A DNA stretch of 64,000 bases from Tillus elongatus (lineage: Eukaryota > Arthropoda > Insecta > Coleoptera > Cleridae), in contig OZ023265.1 in NCBI GenBank assembly GCA_964006375.1, forward strand, positions 118,402,858 to 118,466,857. The letters are read 5' to 3'. The notes beneath the pieces are model-generated. The model searched no databases. It had not been told where the DNA came from and saw only the letters and a list, made by a program, of their open reading frames with translations. Of the stretch, positions 22,249-33,541 are shown in pieces. The position numbers and the translations under genes were made by a program. How positions within the stretch are numbered: the stretch's first letter is position 1; every line of letters starts with the position of its first letter.

Positions 22249-24273
22249 TTACCAATACTGCTTCACATCTGCGTAATCATATGTAGCAGCTAAAATACCA
22301 AAAATAAGTAGTGCGATTGTCAACAGCCCAGAATAAAATAGAATATCTTGTGATAATAATTCAAACACGTAAATAAAGTCTGCAACAAAGTTAATAATTA
22401 GGCCATTTCCTCTAATTATATGCCACATTGATGTTCCGGTTGTTTTGTAGCCCTCAGGTGACTCAACGTAAGAAAACAGCAATCCATACTGGGACATTAA
22501 AGCTCTACCCAAAGTCAAAAACACATAAGAAGGCAACAAGTAGAGTATAGATATTGAATTAGGTTCTGTGATAGTCACTCTTGAAACTACGCTTTTATTG
22601 AAACTTAACTTGTCGTACAGTATAACAGCTACTTCACCAAGACTAAATAAAAATCTGGAATCAAGCGCTTTGTAATATCCAGGTACCACATTTGTTTGGC
22701 TAATACTTGTAACGTTGAATCTATACAAGAAGGCTCTAGAATAAATTATTCTTATCTTACTGGTATCTGTGGGTTCTACATTAGCAAGTAATCGAACCTT
22801 TGCATACTTGCCCTCCTTTTCTGGATTATCAACAAAATATTTAAACTCATTATTGCAAAAGTAGTACCCAACAGCCTTTCCTGAAGTCAGTTGAAACTGC
22901 CCTTTCACTGGATATCTGAAGGAGCAGAAGGAAAAAATTGTATAATTTATCCAGATGTTACCTTCAAAGAACAGTAGTGGGAAAGCAACGAAGTTCATTG
23001 GTAGCACGTTAAACGGCTTTTTCTTTAAGAATGGAGCACTTACGGTATAGCGACAATATGTTGGGTTGTAGATTCGCAACTGACCATGGGCCTTAGGTAT
23101 ATACACCCTATCGCATTGTTCTACAGCTAAAGTGACAGCTGCAGCACATGCAAACCCAATAATAGTAAAAAACCCACCTAATGTCATCATCTGCAACGGA
23201 AGTCTTAGGCTATATTTTCGAAATGTTTGAATTAACCCATATCTGAGAATTGGAAACCAAGACGCAAGCATAACATCATTGTACTGACCTAGATCTGCTG
23301 GGTGTATTACAGACTTTGAAAACGTACCATTTAACATGGCACCAACGTAAGGCATCGTTTCTCTCTGTCGGTGATTTAGAGCCCAAAATATTGTCAAGAA
23401 CGAAAGTACCTTTAACATGCTAAGGATTTTCTTTAAATCGCTCACGAAAAAGTATCCAAATGTATGCCTAGTTCGATCAAGCCAGTGTTTCACAGGTTTA
23501 TTTTTTCTTTGGCATTTCCTTATTATCCCATATATGGCGCAAGCAACTTGACGGAGTGGATCCATCTTAGATCCAGCTGCCGGCAACCATTTTCGATAAC
23601 TACCCCTGCCTAGAAAAAACACAACAAGGGATGTGCAACTCAAAAACATGGCGACTACAACAGCAGAAAGACATGACCGTCCTCTTTGGCATCCAATGTA
23701 TTCTACAACCATATAGAAACAAAAAGTTCCACTAATACGTCCAACCACTTTTAAAAAATGGAACCATAACACAATATATGTCACCTGTTTCCTTTGAAAT
23801 GGAAGTATGAACTGATCACACGCAAAAGTCACCATTAGGTATTTCAAACTACCAACCGCTATAATAATTGAAAATGAGCTTAGTTGAATTAGAGTCGTGC
23901 TGGCAAGTATATGACTCATGAAAAATATTACCAAAATAACTGAGATAGTAAGTAATATGTATAACATCGTTTTATATGCACCCCAGATGCAGTCCGATAC
24001 ATATGATCCAATGAGGGCAGAATAGAAATAGATTATTCTCGTAGTCTTTTCGGCTTTTGTTATGTGATACTCTGCAGGTAAATAGCTAAATAAAAAAACT
24101 TTTCTTAGTAGCATTGTGGCCGTACTCATAAAAAACTCGGCTGCTATCATGTTCAAAAGTCCGGGTGGGTATGGTAGCGTCTTCTCTTCTTTGCCGTAAT
24201 CTTCTTCATCGACCTCATCATCATCAGATGATACGCTTTTTAGCTTCAATGGTGGATCATTTTCAATGACCAT
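22249..24273 (-). CDS. Divergent POT/SLC15-family transporter, intronless
   Basis: An uninterrupted 674-residue frame. An acidic N-terminus (SSDDDEVDEEDYGKEE) precedes YPPGLLNMIAAEFFMS, the position of transmembrane helix 1 in proton-dependent oligopeptide transporters. Further family landmarks are a loop with DPLRQVACAIYGIIRK, KHWLDRTRHTFGYFFVSDLK (compare the usual HWLD...YG...V.D.K), FWALNHRQ (compare FWALFDQQ), a long extracellular region with two Cys, and a C-terminal bundle with LPSYVFLTLGRALMSQYGLL. The size suits SLC15 proteins (about 650-750). However, the ExxER(F/Y)xYYG signature of helix 1 is replaced by EFFMSTATMLL, and FDQQ by NHRQ, so proton-coupled peptide transport is doubtful. 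Being intronless inside another gene's intron suggests a retrocopy that has kept an open frame. Confidence 0.85.
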   Translation of the reverse strand: MVIENDPPLKLKSVSSDDDEVDEEDYGKEEKTLPYPPGLLNMIAAEFFMSTATMLLRKVFLFSYLPAEYHITKAEKTTRIIYFYSALIGSYVSDCIWGAYKTMLYILLTISVILVIFFMSHILASTTLIQLSSFSIIIAVGSLKYLMVTFACDQFILPFQRKQVTYIVLWFHFLKVVGRISGTFCFYMVVEYIGCQRGRSCLSAVVVAMFLSCTSLVVFFLGRGSYRKWLPAAGSKMDPLRQVACAIYGIIRKCQRKNKPVKHWLDRTRHTFGYFFVSDLKKILSMLKVLSFLTIFWALNHRQRETMPYVGAMLNGTFSKSVIHPADLGQYNDVMLASWFPILRYGLIQTFRKYSLRLPLQMMTLGGFFTIIGFACAAAVTLAVEQCDRVYIPKAHGQLRIYNPTYCRYTVSAPFLKKKPFNVLPMNFVAFPLLFFEGNIWINYTIFSFCSFRYPVKGQFQLTSGKAVGYYFCNNEFKYFVDNPEKEGKYAKVRLLANVEPTDTSKIRIIYSRAFLYRFNVTSISQTNVVPGYYKALDSRFLFSLGEVAVILYDKLSFNKSVVSRVTITEPNSISILYLLPSYVFLTLGRALMSQYGLLFSYVESPEGYKTTGTSMWHIIRGNGLIINFVADFIYVFELLSQDILFYSGLLTIALLIFGILAATYDYADVKQYW

Positions 24274-25574
24274 TGAGAAATAAGTTTATGTACTGTAAAT
24301 ACGCATACAAATTAATTGCAAATCGACTCAACAATTTTGTTGCCAACAGGTATTAAAATCTGTTACATTACTTGCTTGATCATAGGACCAGAGAGACAAA
24401 AAGTAGAATGCTTGAATATTATGATAAGCAAAATGAACAACTTTTCATAAAACCAAATCGCTGCTAGTATAGCGATGACAATTTCACACTATTTTACTGT
24501 CATAATTTTCTGCTAGTTTGTCAATGCCGTCTCTATAGAGAGCATTGATTTTTTGACAACCGTGAAAGAGCGCTTAACAACAAGGACGATTATGATGACG
24601 TCACCACTAATAACCAAGTTGCTATCAAATACTGTAGATAGATACAATCAATTATTCTCACAATTGATGTCGATTGCTTAATTACAAAACAATTTCACCC
24701 CTACATGATCAACCTCTACTTGAATTTCATGGAAAATATGAAGTTGAGCTTGATTTGATCGTGAAAGACATCGCCAAGACCAATCCAAAGTCACCATCAG
24801 ATAGCCAGGGAAAAAATCCTTGCCTGGGACTTTTTTCTCCGCGACTTGAACTTTTAGAGTTATTCTGCTATTCTGTTACTTTTGTGACATCACATCATCC
24901 TCACACAAGTGCTAAATTCAGGCCATCACCCCAACTAATATAACAGGAGGAACTTAACTCTACGTACACTTAATCTAATGCAATATTCTTTTAAAACTAA
25001 ATTCATATTTACCCCCTCACCTTCAACCCCTACTTCAATTTCATTACAGACTATTAGATAAGTAATGAAAAGTCGCTTTAAAAAATTGTGTTACAAATTT
25101 CATTAGTTACAAAAGTTTTCCAGAAAAAAATTATTTATTTACAAACAGAATGTACGTGCCAAATTAACAATGTGGCAGGTATTTTTCGTTATTAATTGCT
25201 TGGATGGTTTTGTTTTAGTCAACACAATCGAACTAGTTTTTGCAAACAAAACAACCAAAAAGGTATTTTACACAGGTGTTACTATGGCTCAAGATTGAAG
25301 ATCATAGCTTAATGGAAAATTGAGTTATCGGATTTGAAATCTTTTACGAACATTCTCTACCACAACGTACTTGCTACACGCAGACCCTCTTTATCATTTA
25401 TTAACTGTTGCTGTATACATACTTTTTTAAATGATAAAATATTGTAACTCTTTATGTGAGACCGACAAACAAGGCAACCTCAAATTCATGTTTGGAAAAA
25501 TATTTTAAACAAATGAAATGAGGTAATAATTTAAATATAAATTGAAAATCTTGGTTCGCGGCTTCGTCAAGGGA
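24274..25574. other. No gene recognised
   Basis: AT-rich. At 25168-25270 the block GTGGCAGGTATTTTTCGTTA...CAATCGAACTAGTTTTTGCA matches the tails of the later 1-kb duplication (35880-35960, 36866-36945). An open stretch at 24674-24943 (89 codons) has no recognisable similarity. Confidence 0.5.
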
Positions 25575-25920
25575 GTTCTCCTCCCTCTTCTACATGCGTA
25601 CAGCCACCTTCAATGCATAAACAAGAACAATATAAACAAGGAAAATTTGTAGGAACAATCCCCAAGAAAGTTGAGGGACCTGCGGTGAATAAGAGTTTTG
25701 AGCGAAGTAAACAAGATTTAAAGCAAGTATAGCTCCAAAATGGGTGAAAGGTAGCTTATAGAGGTCAAGCTGGCTTTTCAGAACTTTCCTCTCACATTTT
25801 CTTGTTATCTTCTTCACTGCCCAGCACCCCTAACCCCTATTAACTCCTCGTCCTGTAACTTTCTTAGAGGCCGTTTGCAAGAAATTTTTCTTGTGGTATG
25901 TGTTTTCAGAAAGGCTTATA
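25575..25920 (-). repeat. Repeat family X copy, decayed
   Basis: Inverted relative to 44400-44650. Both versions retain, in one frame, DLYKLPFTHF and a (Q/P)VP.L..GLF...FLVYIVLV stretch. That suggests the family once had a coding segment. A related block is in the palindrome arms. Function is unknown. Confidence 0.55.
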
Positions 25921-26002
25921 AGCACGTTTTTGATTTTTTTTTCTAAGTCGCCCGTGTGCTAAGCTGCAAATTTACCCAAAATTTAATTATTATTTCCAAA
26001 AG

Positions 26003-26385
26003 GGATGTACCTGCTAGTAGGTAATGGGTCACTTGAGCCAGACAGGAAGTGGGGGTACCCCCACTCCTCCCCTAGTGGGCGGAGCCCCACCCCTAGTGGG
26101 CGGAGCCCCACCCTTAGTGGGCGGAGCCCCACCCTTAGTGGGCGGAGCCCTCCCCCTTGTAGGCAGAGCCCCACCCCTAGGGGCGGAGCCCCACCCCTTG
26201 TGGGCGTGGCCACGCCCCAAGACACATGACTTGGGCCAGACAGTCACATGCAAACATTCCAAAGTGTCTAACCTATTACTTCAAATTATTCTAAGGATAT
26301 TTTTAAAAAAACCATTTGGAGCAGGTGAGTTTCGAACCCGGGACATTCAGATGAGGAACGACTACCTTAACCGTCGCGGCTAATC
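26003..26385 (-). mobile_element. tRNA-derived SINE with internal GC-box VNTR
   Basis: On the minus strand a tRNA-like head (TAGCCGCGACGGTTAAGGTA, then box B GGGTTCGAAACTC) at about 26315-26385 leads into a body (GACACTTTGGAATGTTTGCA). The body is followed by an array of about 21-bp units with core TAGTGGGCGGAGCCCCACCC (26050-26220) and a short tail. Four units have the exact AGTGGGCGGAGCC core here. The GC-rich array stands out sharply from its AT-rich surroundings. Confidence 0.8.
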
Positions 26386-27219
26386 AAGCACTTGTTAATT
26401 TATTGTTTCAGATTTGTATATATACGACTTTTAATTAAAACAAACCATACATGTAACATATTTAAATATTTTATTATTATTAGACAATTGAATGATTCAC
26501 AAAATAAGACCTTTCGCTTTTAAAGATGGTTGAAGACTCCATTATTTAAAGTTACGTCACTCCAACCTTTAGAGCCGACAAATGAGAGTGAGGTTGATAA
26601 GCGAGAATAATGGTATGGGTCGAAGACTCCATGATTTAAAGTTACGCCCCCCATTAAAACAAACCATACATAAAGCTTTTGTTATTAGACATAAGACATA
26701 ATAATTAATATGTTTAATATTAGACAGACTATTAGATTTCGCATAGAAATTAGCCGAACGCCACAATTGTTATATGGGTAGGTTCTAAAAATAACACACA
26801 GAGGTCGTTGGCAAACAAAAGAAGGAAGTTCAGAAACAAAATAGACAACAGGTTCAAATAGGAAACCAAACTTAAATATCGTAGAGACAATAGAGGTCGC
26901 TGGCAAAACAAAGAAGGAAGCTCAGAAACAAAATGGACAACAGGTTCAACTCTTAAAAATAGGAACTTTTTTAGCCTTATGTGTGGGCGCGGCAAGTAGT
27001 TGATTTTATTTTGAAAGAGATACAGGTTCGATTCCTGATATATGCTCCTTGATATGGTAGCGTCAAACAAATACAAAGAGGTACTGAATAACTAAACAGT
27101 AAGCTTAGAAACAATGGTTGGTTACAGGTTCAATTCTTTTCTTAGTTTTAAGCTAACCCCACGTGTTTAGTGTCATGTTACTCGTCTAAGTAAGCAGAAT
27201 TAAAAAATGGCGACTAAAA
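26386..27219. repeat. Local short repeats, no gene
   Basis: GAAGACTCCAT(T/G)ATTTAAAGTT occurs at about 26532 and 26622, and AAAACAAACCATACAT at about 26437 and 26657. A block of about 90 bp (GAGGTCG(T/C)TGGCAAA...ACAGGTTCAA) occurs at about 26800 and 26890. No supported reading frame. Confidence 0.6.
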
Positions 27220-27960
27220 TAAGATAAAAAACTTAAAACCCTTATCGCGGAAGATCCGTGAGATGTACGATAGAACCAATACATGCACGGTGTTAAGGAG
27301 GCCAAATTAAATTGGAATATACAATAAAATGACCACTTCCGGTCTAAACTTTAAATCGTTATATCTTTTGAACGGAAAGTGATAGAAAGGAACCGACTTC
27401 AAAAATGTATGTTTCGTAACAAGCTCTACAAGAAAATGAGATAAAAAACTTTAAACCCTTATCGCGGAAGATCCGTCAGATGTACGATAGAACCAATACA
27501 TGCACGGTGTTAAGGAGGCCAAATCAAATTGGAATATACAATAAAATGGCCACTTCCGGTCTAAACTTTAAATCGTTATATCTTTTGAACGGAAAGTGAT
27601 AGAAAGGAACCGACTTCAAAAATGTATGTTTCGTAACAAGCTCTACAAGAAACTGAGATAAAAAACTTCAAATCCTTATCGCGGAAGATCGGTGAGATGT
27701 ACGATAGAACCAATACATGCACGGTGTTAAGGAGGCCAAATCAAATTGGAATATACAATAAAATGGCCACTTCCGGTCTAAACTTTAAATCGTTATATCT
27801 TTTGAACGGAAAGTGATAGAAAGGAACCGACTTCAAAAATGTATGTTTCGTAACAAGGTCTACAAGAAACTGAGATAAAAAACTTTAAACCCTTATCTCG
27901 GAAGATCGGCGAGACGTACGATAGAACCAATACATACACGCTGTTCAGCAAACCAATAAA
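27220..27960. repeat. 217-bp tandem repeat, about 3.4 copies
   Basis: The anchor CTTATCGCGGAAGATC occurs at 27241, 27458 and 27675, with a variant CTTATCTCGG at 27892. The spacing is exactly 217 bp each time. The first three units are nearly identical; the fourth diverges after about 60 bp. The period is in the range of insect satellite monomers. Confidence 0.95.
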
Positions 27961-28267
27961 ATCAATAAAAATGTTACTTCCGGTAGACAGTTTTTAAAAT
28001 ATGTCTAATAACCCCAGTACAATTTTGCGTTAATTAAGAATACAATATGGTCAAACTGTTCACTTTGAGATATAAAGCTAACTGATAATAGACCGGAAAT
28101 GAATGGTTTCAGTTATTAATAGTCATGTGCACAATTCGAGGCCATGGTCTCTATTCTGTAAAAACGTTGAATTTTACAGTATTATATAAAATGTGTTTCG
28201 ATGACATGCGGCTAAAAATTTGTAAGATTTCGTGTTTAGGACGTGTGAGAGTATATCTTGCGGTAAT
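27961..28267. other. No gene recognised
   Basis: AT-rich. A related ACTTCCGGTAGACAG sits just past the last tandem unit, as if the array decays outward. Confidence 0.4.
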
Positions 28268-28470
28268 CAACTATATATTTGAGCAGAATGTCTGCACATT
28301 CCACGCTTCAGAGGGGCCGTAAACCGGGCGCGGCGGCATACATTAACAAACCACATTTTAAAAATTATTCGATTTTCACGGACGACTTTGTCGTTGGGTA
28401 CGGTAAAGATCCCAACTCTCCTTACAGAAAGGCAGAGGTTTAGCAAAAATTTCCAGGATATATAGAAAGA
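28268..28470 (+). mobile_element. SINE family 2 body fragment
   Basis: AGAATGTCTGCACATTCCAC, GGTAAAGATCCCAACTCTCC and TTACAGAAAGGCAGAGGTTT match the 43448-43808 copy. An insertion or divergent stretch (about 28330-28375) separates the matches. The head and the 3' tail are missing. Confidence 0.7.
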
Positions 28471-29691
28471 GATTTAACACCTATAAACGTAAGTATATTT
28501 AAAATATAACCTTTAGATATGTTTTTCTATTCTTAAAAATATCCGTTAACGATTTTATAGCAGAATGTTTTTATAAACATACCCATGAATTATTAGATAT
28601 AATATATTAAAAATGTTTTTTTTTTGTTGAAGAGAAATAACATATTTTCATTGAGTTAAAAAATTACGTTATTCATACATTTTAGTTTAAATTTATTTAC
28701 GAGATCGCTGACGTCACAGTTTCGAATTTTTTCATGTTTATTTCACTTAATGTTTGTCGAGATTTATTATATTTGGACATGCTAAAAGTATAAGTTTAAA
28801 AATGTATGGTTTATGGGAATGTCTTATCTATTTTATTTTTTTTGATAAAAAATATGTTTGACCAAATTTATCCAAAAGCATCTATTGTAGCATGATCTTT
28901 CTGTTATATTGATATCATATAGGTTGTGATAACTTCCTACTGTTTATAGCAAAAACGCTATATTTGTAAAAACAAGACCGGTTTTGGTTTTTACACAAGG
29001 CCTGGGCTATATTCTGGACATTATAGTTAACACGTTTAAAAGTAAGGACTCAGCAGGTGTGTTATGTTACTAAAACTCTTGACGTGGTTAGATTTGGAAT
29101 ATTTCAATAGCAAAATAACGCCTCATAGCATACAAATATTTTCAAAGATGGATCAGCTTCCGACTCATTCTGCATTCATTTAAAAATTATATATCAATAC
29201 GTTTAGCGTAAAATTTAAAAGAACGATATTATTTAGGTGTTCGAGCTGACGTCACAGTCTCCATTTTAGTGAATTTTCATAGAAAAGCTCACTCTTAGGG
29301 GGGAGGTCTTAGTTTCCGTTTTTATTTTGGTTACATATATACAGGATGACACAGTTCTATGGCAAAAAGCTAAATATAATTGTTATTATACGTGACACTC
29401 ATAAGACGTAGGTAATAGCTTATATTTGTTAAACGTAAAAATTAAAAACTCTAATATAAAAAACTAAACACAACCTAACCAAACCCAGTTGGAAAGCTTA
29501 GATATTAACCTGAGATACCAGTGATATACACTTAACCTGAAGCTAAACAAATACGACATAACATTTAGACAAGTCTGTTAATAATATATATCCGAGTAAA
29601 AGAAGGAAAAATATGGCAACATTGCTCAAGCTAAGATAAACGGTTTTAACCCCAAACTGACAACGCTGTCTCGCATAGAACGGAAGTCGGG
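28471..29691. other. No gene recognised
   Basis: AT-rich sequence. Near 29270-29300 a faint GTGAATTTTCATAGAAAAGC resembles the main repeat family. Nothing else is supported. Confidence 0.4.
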
Positions 29692-29964
29692 TTGATAATC
29701 AGAATTTACTGGCCTAGTTCAGGATACAAAGTTAGTTTTACAATTATTCTGGGCGCTGTCAACAAAATTTTAACGGGGTTATTTCAAAGTAGTAAGCAGT
29801 TAATTAATAATTTTTCTCCATATTCGTATGTAGACTCCTTTGATAAATTAAATGAGACTAAGCTTCCATCGCAGTCTGGATTTTATGATAATCTAAGAGG
29901 TGAACACATTATGCAGTCTGATTATGAGCGTGCGTGTAAGGTGTGGCAGACGTCTGTTTTTTAG
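29692..29964 (+). pseudogene. Family-B DNA polymerase element, central fragment
   Basis: The part from about 29815 encodes SPYSYVDSFDKLNETKLPSQ, then GFYDNLRGEHIMQSDYERAC and KVWQT. The pattern YxDSxxKLxETxLPxxxxFYxxLxxExxxxxDYxxAxxVW precedes the palm domain in protein-primed B-type DNA polymerases of virus-like elements in insect genomes. After KVWQT the expected continuation is lost and a stop follows. This is a lone fragment on the plus strand, 2.7 kb before the polymerase C-terminal exon. Recognition is from pattern memory, not a search. Confidence 0.65.
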
Positions 29965-31013
29965 TGCAATACGTCAAGAAAAATGTATAGCTATAAACAA
30001 ACCAGATAGGACCGTTTTAAGACAAAACTTGAATATCTAGTAAGTAATATACTCTTAAAATATATCTTGTAGCAAATTTTCTTATACAACCTCCTTAACT
30101 AATTTTAAAAATAGACAACAATAACATCTTTAATATTGACAAGACGTTCGACAGTGAGAAAAATCTGGGTAATCCCATAAATATTTATGTAACATTCGGT
30201 GTCTATATAACGAGTTTAACAAATTATGATATTACACGCTGATATGGACGAATTTGAAAAATTAGCTTTTATGATTGCTGGTTAAATATATATTTATTAC
30301 AGCTGTGTTACCTAGAATTTTAAATAGCAGTAGGCATATAGAAACACCAGTATTGGTCTTATTTAAATCGTCTTAGCATCTAGAATTTTAAAATATTGTG
30401 TGGGATGCAGGCGCCCAATAAATTTTTTTCTTTAATGACTCAATCTTCACGTGTTTGATCTTACTTAAAACGTCTTGATGCCTACAATTTAAATATATTG
30501 TGAGGCGCATGCGTACAAGCAATTTTTTATTTGTTGGTTAAAGTCCTACATGTTTGGTGTCATATCACTGGTCTAGGTAAACAGAATCCAAATTTAACAA
30601 ATGTACATGCGTACAATAAAAGATTTATATTCTTAAGTCTTATTGAAATCGGTTTGATTTAAAGAATCTGTTGAAAGTAGAGCTGGCAACAATACCTCTA
30701 GTGGTAGCCGCGATATCGCTTCCAACTACGGCTATACTTAGCACTCCCCGAAATTAACCTTGTTAGCCAACATATTTTGCTCACAGCTGTTGAAATAACC
30801 TTGTGAGTTGGTCTCAATGCTCCGTTAGCGGTTTTATTTCCGTTGAATGACCTTAAAGTCATACGAAAAAGATACAAACATCGCAAACAAAGCTTTGATT
30901 ACACATGCTATATTTTATTTTGTATAAAATGATGTGAAAAATATTTCATAGGAAAAGGATGATATTAGAAACTTAAGGGGTACAATGAAAACATCGTTAA
31001 TGCCAAAATAATA
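29965..31013. repeat. Short direct repeats, no gene
   Basis: Between about 30352 and 30560 a block of about 110 bp occurs twice: GTCTTATTTAAATCGTCTTA...CACGTGTTT, then GATCTTACTTAAAACGTCTT...CATGTTT. TTTGGTGTCATATCACTGGT near 30550 resembles 27170-27190. No gene is supported. Confidence 0.5.
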
Positions 31014-31019
31014 TTTATT
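31014..31019 (-). terminator. Polyadenylation signal of MMP frame
   Basis: AATAAA on the minus strand, 22 nt beyond the MMP stop codon. Confidence 0.5.
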
Positions 31020-31041
31020 AATAGGTTATACTTATTGTACT

Positions 31042-32607
31042 CTATATATAATCATAATCTTCAACATCTGATTGTTGATCGTTCTCTGTATAGTTGACAA
31101 TCTTCTGTAATAGGAGTCTCAGTTGTTCGTACAGACTACGGCTCGGGCATTGGATACCAAATATCGATAAATCCTTTTGGCCTATGCTAACTACCTGATT
31201 GGAAAACTCATCAAATTCGTAATATTTATTTTTCCGAAACACATACAATCGACCATTTGTATACCTAAATGCTCCATCTATTTTAGCAGGGAATTCGGGA
31301 GAAAAGGAGTGTATATAGCCTTCTTCTTGCCTATAAAACACAGCTCTAGACTCACTAACGATTTCGTACATGTTATCCGAGTGAAATATTATGGTTTTTC
31401 CTGTATAGGTATTTACGATCGCATTTATCTTGTCAAACTGTAAAGCACCTAAATAGTTGACATCACGGAACTTGGCAATGTGTTTTGTTTGTATGCTGGG
31501 AAAATCAACAAGGGCGAAGGTTCCATCGTTGGTAAACATAACCACTTCTCCACTAGGCCGTTGGTAAACATGTCTAATTTCTTTAAAAGAACCCTTCAAA
31601 TATGGAAACCAATCTGTAAGAAGTTTTGGCTCTGTATAGGGACCTTTCATATTATCTAATGGTACAACCCAGACCCATTTCTTATAAAACAGATACATGT
31701 TATGGTTAATAATAACTAAAGGCCTGATCTTGTCTATATAATCGCACAAGTCCATATTTGATTTGGTTATTGTTTTAGGTGCTGTTGTGGTCGTCTTTGG
31801 TGTCGACCTTGTGGTAGTCTTTGTCACCCTCGTTGTAGACTCTGTTGTCTTCGCTGTTGTGGTCGTCTTTGGTGTCGACCTTGTGGTAGTCTTTGCCACC
31901 CTCGTTGTAGTCTCTGTTGTCTTCGCTGTAGTTGTAGTAGAACGTTGTCCATATAATTCTTGAACCCGTTGAATATCGTCATTAGACATGCTGTTTCCAT
32001 AATAAGCGAACATAAGAGAGTTTGTGTCGTAAGCATGAGTGAGTCCTAAACCGTGTCCTAGTTCATGTAAAAGCACTAAATAGTACGACGTGTCATTGCC
32101 TTCCGATGTATATGTTTAATAGTTCCATGATTTATTACTACTTAGATGGATTTCAATTGGAGTGTTGGCAGCATTCGGAAAATAAGTATGTCCTAAAACG
32201 GAATCGCCAAATGGATATCCACATGGTTGATCTTTTAACAAGTAACGATGGTTGTTGTCGCAAAAACTTATCCCTATATCAGCTTCAGAATAAATGTTTG
32301 TTCTTACAAAATTCAAATCAATATACTGCTCCCATTGTTTAAATGCTTTTTGTGTTATCAGACGTATCAAAGGATCTGAATGATGTATGTACCACTTTAA
32401 TGTTTTCTTTTTCCATATAGGTTGTGAAGTTATGAAAATGTTGCCTATATCTTTTTCACCACATCGTTTACGTTTCATCAGGTTAATGTCTGAAATAGTC
32501 AGGTTCTCACTTTCGGTTAAATTGTAAAGCACGCGAAACATGTTCAAAGCATCCTTGAAAGGCTGTGTATTTTGCAACATAAGAGATTTTAACCTGTAAC
32601 CACACAT
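31042..32607 (-). pseudogene. Matrix metalloproteinase, intronless, one in-frame stop
   Basis: One frame of about 520 codons has all the parts of a secreted MMP after the signal peptide. They are a propeptide end with the cysteine switch KRCGEKDIG (near 32461), a catalytic domain with HELGHGLGLTH (32035-32067) followed by a Met-turn-like SLMF, a Thr-rich hinge of two near repeats (about 31770-31945), and a hemopexin domain opened and closed by Cys (DLC...IQC). MMPs are zinc proteases of extracellular matrix. A single TAA at 32116-32118, 49 nt before the zinc motif, splits the frame; the reading frame is the same on both sides. The 5' end at about 32594 abuts GTGTGGTTACAG, a plausible splice acceptor. 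A signal-peptide exon may therefore have lain upstream, where polymerase sequence now sits. It is either a young pseudogene or a sequencing error. Confidence 0.88.
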
Positions 32608-32658
32608 ACATTAAGAATTAAATTTGTAATGTAGGTACTCATGATTGTATGATTTCAG

Positions 32659-33415
32659 GGGCAAGTTTGGACAGAGAGAGAATCAGTCAAAAGTTGACAT
32701 CATTAGACAACCACATCAACTTGAAGAATTGCTCTCAAATCCAGCGATTGAAGTCACAAATATACATGGGGTCAACGAGGATACCCTCATCGCTAGCTAC
32801 ATTTATAAGGATGAAGCCGCCGACATTCTAAACACCGTTAATGTTTGTATAGCAGCCTACGTTACAACACATGCTCGTTTAAAACTCTATAGTTATCTAG
32901 AGAAGCTTGGAGACAGGGTTTTATACTACGATACAGATTCCATAATATATGTTTCTAGACCTGATGAGTGGGATGTACCAACAGGAAATTCTTTGGGTGA
33001 AATGACAGACGAACTCGAAGAATATGGGCCTGGAAGTTATATAGTTGTATTTGCTTCCGGAGGGCCAAAAAATTACAGCTATATTGTATTCAGCCCCAGG
33101 TACCATACATACTTTATGGTTTGTAAAGTAAAAGGTATACGGTTAAGCTATAATACCCTGAAGCTTGTGAATGTATTTAGCATGCGTGACATGATTATGG
33201 CTATTGAATCGATAGAACCTATTCCGATAACCAGTATGAATATACGAAGGACAAAAGACCACCAAGTAGTAACAAGGGAGGAAACTAAAATATATAGGCC
33301 AAAGTCTGAGAAGCGTAAGTTTGATGAATCATACTGCTCGCAACCCTATGGTTTTCAAGAAAAACGTAAACTCGACGATAACGCCGATGCTTCCTCTTCA
33401 TCAACCTTTCAATAG
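32659..33415 (+). pseudogene. Family-B DNA polymerase (protein-primed type), C-terminal exon
   Basis: An open segment of about 252 codons begins after a TTTCAG acceptor (32657-32658) in a phase that would restore WGKFGQR. It includes NTVNVCIAAYVTTHARLKLY and YYDTDSIIY (motif C; first Asp codon at 32930). It also has GNSLGEMTDEL and GGPKNYSYIVF, and a Lys-rich tail. These are landmarks of the DNA_pol_B_2 (organellar/viral) group carried by Polinton/Maverick-like and related elements. No exonuclease or upstream palm is joined to it, so it cannot be a complete polymerase. It diverges head-to-head from the MMP frame, about 50 bp apart. Confidence 0.85.
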
Positions 33416-33482
33416 CTTACGATATAAAGATTTATCGTAACATCCACACATGTTTCCGTTTCTTAAGTTTCAATGCAGAGAA

Positions 33483-33515
33483 TATAAAAGGGTCTCAAAG
33501 CCAACCATAATCATT
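33483..33515 (+). promoter_or_regulatory. TATA box and initiator for the Cys-rich ORF
   Basis: TATAAAAG at 33483-33490 is followed 20 nt later by TCATT at 33511-33515, a fair arthropod-type initiator. The ATG of the Cys-rich ORF is at 33542. Spacing suits a core RNA polymerase II promoter. Confidence 0.6.
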
Positions 33516-33541
33516 ATTCGTTCAACCATCAAACAGTCAAC

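Noticed and set aside
27220..27960. CRISPR-like or other spaced array
   Set aside because: Whole 217-bp monomers repeat without unique spacers, in a eukaryotic intron; it is a plain tandem repeat.
31177..31963. Plus-strand open frames opposite the MMP, including a Val-rich one
   Set aside because: They are antisense shadows of the hemopexin domain and the Thr-rich hinge.
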